Origin: Pseudoxanthomonas sp. z9
GTDB lineage: Bacteria; Pseudomonadota; Gammaproteobacteria; Xanthomonadales; Xanthomonadaceae
Length of the DNA stretch: 64,000 nucleotides
Assembly (NCBI RefSeq): GCF_006542425.1
Contig: NZ_VFID01000007.1
Coordinates: 248,001-312,000, forward strand
Reading direction: 5' to 3'
Notes under the pieces: model-generated
What the model saw: the letters and a program-made list of their open reading frames with translations, nothing else
Database searches by the model: none
Told to the model about the DNA's origin: nothing
Part shown: piece after piece, positions 60,083-64,000 of the stretch
Numbering within the stretch: position 1 is the stretch's first letter
Layout of the letters: each line of letters opens with the position of its first letter
Translations under genes and position numbers: made by a program

Positions 60083-61891
60083 TCAGGCCCGCACCGAGTG
60101 CAGCAGCGACGGCACCGGGCCGGCGGCGTCGAACTCCTCGGCCAGGCGCGCGCTGAACTCGTCCACGAACACGGCCATGTCCGCGCCGATGGCCTCGGCG
60201 CGGGCGGCCAGCCAGTTGTAGCCAAACAGGGCCGGGATGGCCACGCCCAGGCCGGCGGCCGTGCACAGCAGCGCCGCGGCCATGCCCGGGGCCACCGAGT
60301 TGATATCCACCGCCCCGGCCATGGCCGCCACCGCGAACACCAGCATGATGCCGATGACGGTGCCGAACAGGCCCACGTAGGGAGCGCCTTCGATGGTGGT
60401 GGACAGCCAGTTCATGCGCCGGCCCATGCGCTCGCCTTCGCGGATGACCTCGGCGTCCATGGCCGCGCGGATGGCCGCCAGCGCGGCCGCGCTCAGGCCG
60501 TGGGCGTGGGCCTGGCGGCCCTTGAGTTCGTCCATGGCGATGGCGTACAGCCGCCACAGGCTGGCGTGCTCGCGGATGTCCGCGCCCAGGGTGCCCTGGC
60601 GGGCGCGTTCCTGCAGGCTGGCCGCCGGCAGGCCGGCCACCTGCTGGTACTGCACGGCAAAGGCCGCGTTGGCCCGGCTGACCCGCCCGAAATACCGCCC
60701 CTTGGCCAGCATGATGGCCCAGGACAGCAGCAGCATCAGCCCCAGCACGATGACCACCACCCAGGCGTCCACCGGCATGGACTTCAAAATAAACCCGAAA
60801 TGGCTCACCCCGGCGTTCTGTTCGTCCTCGCCCAGGCGCACCAGCCGCGCGGCCGGGCCCTGCGAGGCCACCTCGGCCAGCAGCGCGGCCGCCGGCCGGG
60901 CCACCTTGGACAGGCGCACCTCGTCCAGCGCGCCGGTGAACGGCGCGGCGGCCACCGCCCCGGCCGGGGCCGGGGTGCCTTCGCCGCCGACCCAGGCCGG
61001 ACCGGCCAGCGCCGGCAGTGGGGTCTCCACCCGGGCCACTTCCCGCCCGCCCACGTACAGCACCACCGCGCCGGCGTCGGCGGTGAAGGCCAGATGGCTC
61101 CATTGCCCGCTCGGCAGGGCGGCCACCGGCGCGCTGCGCGCCTGGTCCACCTGCACGAACGGCACCCCGTTGTCCACGCCCAGCCACAGCAGGTGCTCCC
61201 CGTCCCGGCGCAGGTACACGCCCTGGCCCGGACCGGCCGCCTCGGGCTTGACCCAGGCCGAGAAGCTCATCGTCCCGCCGGCCGGCACCGCCAGCGAGGC
61301 CGAGGCCGGCAGCTGGAAGGGCGCGCTGCCCAGTTGCGCGCCGCGGCCGATGAGGGCCGCCTCCAGCGCGGTCAACGGGCCGGTGGCATGGTTGCCGTAG
61401 GCGGTGGTGTCCTGGACCTGGGCGGTGCTGCCGGCGAAGTGGTAGACGGCGGTGTAGTCCGGGTCGAACACCAGTTGGCCGTTGCCCGCGGCCGGGGCCT
61501 GCGGGTTGCCGTAGTACATCCACAGGGTCTGCGCCGCGCCGGGGTTCACCGCCGGTACGTCGACCCAGACCAGGGCCATGGCCGCGGCCGCGTCGTAGCG
61601 CTCGACCTGGTGGTTGAGCACGGTGTGCCCGTCGGCGGCGATGAAGCGCAGGTCCTGGCCGCCCTCGCCCACCCCGTCGAAGGCGAAGTTGCCCGCGTGC
61701 AGGCGCACCAGCACCGGCAGCCGGCCCGGGCCGGTGGCCAGGCCCGCGCCCTGCGGGCCGGCCTCCACCGTCAGCGGCTTGCGGTACTTCCAGTCGGCCT
61801 GCCACCAGGCCGGACCGGGTTCCTGGGCCCGGGCGCTGGCCTGCAGCGACAGGCCCAGCAGCATCAACAACAGGAGAAGGACGCGTTGCAT
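60083..61891 (-). CDS. exbB: DUF2341/LamG domain fused to an ExbB/MotA/TolQ proton-channel domain (602 aa)
   Basis: Sec signal (LLGLSLQASARAQ). Residues about 25-340 form a DUF2341 segment (ADWKYRKPLTVEAGPQGA; VWVDVPAVNPGAAQTLWMYYGNPQAPA) and a LamG/concanavalin-like module (AFSGSTAQVQD type; MSFSAWVKPEAAGPGQGVYLRRDGEHLLWLGVDNG). After a membrane helix near 375 the MotA/TolQ/ExbB domain follows, ending in GLFGTVIGIMLVFAVAAMAGAVDINSVAPGMAAALLCTAAGLGVAIPALFGYNWL. Such LamG-ExbB fusions belong to the ExbB2 group of TPS-linked clusters. The extracellular module may sense or bind a partner. Confidence 0.92.
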   Translation of the reverse strand: MQRVLLLLLMLLGLSLQASARAQEPGPAWWQADWKYRKPLTVEAGPQGAGLATGPGRLPVLVRLHAGNFAFDGVGEGGQDLRFIAADGHTVLNHQVERYDAAAAMALVWVDVPAVNPGAAQTLWMYYGNPQAPAAGNGQLVFDPDYTAVYHFAGSTAQVQDTTAYGNHATGPLTALEAALIGRGAQLGSAPFQLPASASLAVPAGGTMSFSAWVKPEAAGPGQGVYLRRDGEHLLWLGVDNGVPFVQVDQARSAPVAALPSGQWSHLAFTADAGAVVLYVGGREVARVETPLPALAGPAWVGGEGTPAPAGAVAAAPFTGALDEVRLSKVARPAAALLAEVASQGPAARLVRLGEDEQNAGVSHFGFILKSMPVDAWVVVIVLGLMLLLSWAIMLAKGRYFGRVSRANAAFAVQYQQVAGLPAASLQERARQGTLGADIREHASLWRLYAIAMDELKGRQAHAHGLSAAALAAIRAAMDAEVIREGERMGRRMNWLSTTIEGAPYVGLFGTVIGIMLVFAVAAMAGAVDINSVAPGMAAALLCTAAGLGVAIPALFGYNWLAARAEAIGADMAVFVDEFSARLAEEFDAAGPVPSLLHSVRA

Positions 61892-61921
61892 GGAAAAATC
61901 TCCAGAAAAAAGAAATGAGGG

Positions 61922-63544
61922 TCAGTAGCTGGCGCCGACGCTGACGTGCAGCCGGTCCGCGCCGCGGGTGGTGGTGGGCCCGTCCAGCAGGCTGTGGCCG
62001 TAGTCCAAGCGCACGTCGAAGTGCTCGCCCACCCGGAAGCTGGTCCCGAACCCCAGCGCCGCCAGCGAGGCCTCGGCCTCCTGCTCGGGCAGTGGTTGGC
62101 GCAGGCCCAGCCAGGCCCCGTCCAGGTAGCCGTGGAAACGCCACTCGCGCAGGCCCCAGCGGGTCAGCGGCGCGCTGCGCCACTCCAGGGTGAACATCGC
62201 CCCGTAGTCGCCGATGGCCTCGGCCGAGCGGTAGCCGCGGGTGGTGTACATGCCGCCGGCGGCGAACTGCTCCCCGGACACCAGCGGCTGGTCGGTCAAC
62301 TGCGCCGACACCCGCGCGTACCACTGCGCCCCGCTGGCGAGGCTGTAGGTGTCGCTGACATCGGCCTTGAGCACGAAGAAGCTGGCATCGGCATAGACAC
62401 GCTTCCAGTCGAACGCATCCGCATCGCTGCCGTAGCCCAGCACGCTGCGCGCGCCGAACACCGCCTGCAGGCCCAGCGCGACCTGGTGGCGCTCGCCCTG
62501 GCGGAATCCGCTGTAGGCCAGCGTTATCGGCGCGTACTTCAGCGGCGCGAAATCGCTGGCCATCCCGGTCAGGGCCACCGCCTCGTCCATGTCCTTGAAG
62601 TCCACTCCCAGCGTCCACTGGTGCCACCAGGCCCCGGCCATGGGCAGGGTGTGGCTGAGCTTGAGGCCCACCGAATGCCCCTTGCCGGTGACCTGGGTGG
62701 TGCCGCTGGAAACCACGTTGCTGTCGGAGCGGTAGCCGGCCGCTTCCAGCTGCCAGTCCGGCCCGCCCAGCGGCAGCCGGTAGGACCCGGACCACACGCT
62801 GGCCTCGTCCACGTCCTGCGGGGCGGCGAACCAGCTCAGCGAGGCGCTGTGCTCGCGCTGCCACAGGTTGTCGTGGCCCACGCTCAGGATGCTGCGCAGC
62901 CGGGTGGTGTCCACGCTGTGGTCGTTGTTGACCGTCAGGCTGGCCCGCCACGGCGCGGTGTCTTCCACCTTCAGGTCCACGTCCATGGTCCCCTCCGTGG
63001 CCCCGGGCTTGACCAGCGGCACCACCTGCCGGCGCGCGGTGCGGTTGAGCGCGGCCAGCTCGTCCTGGGCACGGCGGAAGTCCGGCACCTGGCCGGTGGC
63101 CAGCGCCGGTACCGCCGCGCGCAACCGTGCCGGGTCGTGGTGCCGGGCCCCGACCACGTTCACCGTCCCCACCCGGGTCTGGGTCACCTGCAGCACCACC
63201 ACGCCGCCGCTGACCTGCTGCTCGGGCAGCTCCACGTACACGGACTGGTAGCCGCGCTGCTGGTAGGCCGCCTGCAGCGCATCGCGCGCGGCCTCCACGT
63301 CGGCCAGCGTCCGTCCCGGACCCAGGTACGGCATCACCGCCTGCTCAATCACCCGCGCCTCCAGCACGCTGTTGCCGCGCACCCGGTACTCCTGGATGCT
63401 CACCCGCTGCGGCACGCCTGCCGTGGCCGCGCCTTCCGGCGACACCGGCGCGTCCTGCGCCTGCGCGGTGGTGCCCACCATCAGCACGCATACGATCCGC
63501 GCGAGCGCGGAGGCTGCTCTTGATCCATCCATCGATTTGTTCAT
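61922..63544 (-). CDS. Two-partner-secretion outer-membrane transporter (TpsB/ShlB/FhaC-like)
   Basis: 540 aa from ATG 63542-63544 (63583 is an alternative start with an N-terminal extension). Signal peptide, then POTRA-like domains (EYRVRGNSVLEARVIEQAVMPYLGPGRTLADVEAARDALQAAYQQRGYQSVYVELPEQQVSGGVVVLQVTQTRVGTVNVVGARHHDP) and a 16-strand barrel with the loop GMYTTRGYRSAEAIGDYGAMFTLEWR, the TRGY motif of loop 6, ending in VSVGASY. It secretes a TpsA exoprotein through the outer membrane. Its partner is not in the window, and the gene cut by the right edge is a candidate. First gene of the minus-strand cluster. Confidence 0.92.
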   Translation of the reverse strand: MNKSMDGSRAASALARIVCVLMVGTTAQAQDAPVSPEGAATAGVPQRVSIQEYRVRGNSVLEARVIEQAVMPYLGPGRTLADVEAARDALQAAYQQRGYQSVYVELPEQQVSGGVVVLQVTQTRVGTVNVVGARHHDPARLRAAVPALATGQVPDFRRAQDELAALNRTARRQVVPLVKPGATEGTMDVDLKVEDTAPWRASLTVNNDHSVDTTRLRSILSVGHDNLWQREHSASLSWFAAPQDVDEASVWSGSYRLPLGGPDWQLEAAGYRSDSNVVSSGTTQVTGKGHSVGLKLSHTLPMAGAWWHQWTLGVDFKDMDEAVALTGMASDFAPLKYAPITLAYSGFRQGERHQVALGLQAVFGARSVLGYGSDADAFDWKRVYADASFFVLKADVSDTYSLASGAQWYARVSAQLTDQPLVSGEQFAAGGMYTTRGYRSAEAIGDYGAMFTLEWRSAPLTRWGLREWRFHGYLDGAWLGLRQPLPEQEAEASLAALGFGTSFRVGEHFDVRLDYGHSLLDGPTTTRGADRLHVSVGASY

Positions 63545-63638
63545 CCGAAGCGAAATGGCCCTGGTGGACGCGGCGATGCGCATCCACTCGTCATCTGTTT
63601 TCTAGACGCATGCGGCCACGGCGATCCGCAAACATTTT

Positions 63639-63656
63639 TATGACAGTGCTGTCATA
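63639..63656. promoter_or_regulatory. Perfect palindrome upstream of the TPS cluster
   Basis: TATGACAG (63639-63646) and CTGTCATA (63649-63656) are exact inverse complements around TG, about 95 bp upstream of the TpsB start, in an AT-rich island (AAACATTTTTATG). The half-site CTGTCAT is that of the Pho box, but two head-to-head halves replace the usual direct repeat. Confidence 0.65.
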
Positions 63657-63724
63657 TTCGGACGCGATCGCGCGAGCGCGTCAGCCGCGCGAAAACCGTC
63701 CTGCGTGGTCCCGCGGGGAAGCAC

Positions 63725-63758
63725 AAAAAAGCCCCGGTCGGCGGGTGCCGGCCGGGGC
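63725..63758 (-). terminator. Terminator of the gene at the right edge
   Basis: GCCCCGGTCGGC and GCCGGCCGGGGC form an eleven- to twelve-pair stem with one mismatch. On the minus strand it is followed by TTTTTTGTGC (A-run at 63725-63730 on the plus strand). It separates the gene ending at 63837 from the TPS cluster, which therefore has its own promoter. Confidence 0.85.
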
Positions 63759-63836
63759 GCGGGGACATGCTTCCTCCCGATGCGCGTGCCAGGACTCCGC
63801 CTGCCTCCCGCACGCCGCATGAATCTCTTTTCCGTA

Positions 63837-64000
63837 TCAGCCTTCGCAGAAGCAGGTGGCGGAGGCCGCGGTCCATCCCTTGGCCGGAGCACCCACCGCC
63901 ACGGTGCAGCTCGCCTGCCCGGCGACCGACGCCGGCAGCTGGAAGCTCTGCTTCTGCGCCATGCAGGAACGCACCTTGCCCGGATCCTTGCTGATCGCTT
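63837..64000 (-). CDS. Secreted protein, C-terminal part (5' end outside window)
   Basis: About 53 codons before TGA at 63837-63839. The end reads KVRSCMAQKQSFQLPASVAGQASCTVAVGAPAKGWTAASATCFCEG. Four cysteines in the last 45 residues and the final TCFCEG suggest a disulfide-tied C-terminal cap of an exported or surface protein. It could be a pilin-like protein or the exoprotein partner of the TPS system, but the sequence available does not decide. Confidence 0.6.
   Translation of the reverse strand, partial: AISKDPGKVRSCMAQKQSFQLPASVAGQASCTVAVGAPAKGWTAASATCFCEG

Noticed and set aside
59973..62951. A 992-codon minus-strand frame spanning the exbB and TpsB genes in another phase
   Set aside because: Overlaps three well-supported genes on the same strand in the correct phase; Gly/Arg-rich and without motifs.
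63639..63656. A canonical Pho box
   Set aside because: The half-sites are inverted, not an 11-bp-phased direct repeat, so only a resemblance is claimed.

Overview
This window is chromosomal DNA of a high-GC gammaproteobacterium, most probably a member of the Xanthomonadaceae/Lysobacteraceae (Lysobacter, Luteimonas, Stenotrophomonas or Pseudoxanthomonas type). The evidence is lineage-typical families (XAC0095-like, DUF3247, a SmeVWX-type efflux operon, a TonB-dependent receptor), many GTAG/GTGG-type REP palindromes between genes, and GGGAATC heptamer arrays. No rRNA, tRNA, CRISPR array, complete insertion sequence or prophage was seen. Genes are tightly packed on both strands; most gaps hold repeats, terminators or regulatory dyads.

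Layout. 1-4.5 kb: end of a DUF2846 gene, a secreted protein, a membrane proton pyrophosphatase fused to an OmpA-like domain, and a lipoprotein. 4.5-14.1 kb: a LysR regulator divergent from an efflux operon that matches smeU1-V-W-U2-X of Stenotrophomonas in gene order, preceded by two small overlapping ORFs. 14.1-19.7 kb: XAC0095-like/XRE pair, BON protein, Gfo/Idh/MocA oxidoreductase, and soxR divergent from an FMN reductase and an ABC exporter through a textbook SoxR promoter. 19.7-25.9 kb: a repeat block, then metabolic and small genes (sugar dehydrogenase, CPXCG and DUF3247 proteins, Hsp31-like protein, 6-phosphogluconate dehydrogenase, alpha/beta hydrolase, TIGR01777 epimerase). 25.9-30.5 kb: a four-gene minus-strand operon DUF2946 / Cys-His-rich BNR lipoprotein / DUF2946 / TonB receptor, probably for metal (copper?) acquisition. 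30.5-39 kb: CPBP protease, YjbR, DUF1993, an outer-membrane beta-barrel, apt, a REP-initiated lipoprotein, membrane proteins and a CocE-like hydrolase. 39-41.7 kb: HAD/DeoR/MFS operon with a large operator dyad. 41.8-51.5 kb: nuclease-like EEP protein, membrane proteins, wrbA, epimerase, a four-unit REP cluster, a Tat-exported hydrolase divergent from an XRE regulator, and a lipase-like protein. 51.5-57.1 kb: HxlR/azoR pair, ArsR/SRPBCC pair with a perfect operator, an orphan ClpP paralogue and small lipoproteins. 57.2-63.5 kb: a minus-strand cluster TpsB / LamG-ExbB / ExbD / TonB / porin, comparable to the Pseudomonas pdt locus, headed by a perfect 18-bp palindrome; the window ends inside another secreted-protein gene.

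A recurring theme is redox and xenobiotic stress: SoxR with an FMN reductase and an exporter, HxlR with AzoR, WrbA, and a SmeVWX-like pump whose operon carries two short-chain dehydrogenases. Start codons were chosen by ATG plus Shine-Dalgarno position and all functional names rest on reading the translated sequences, not on a database search.
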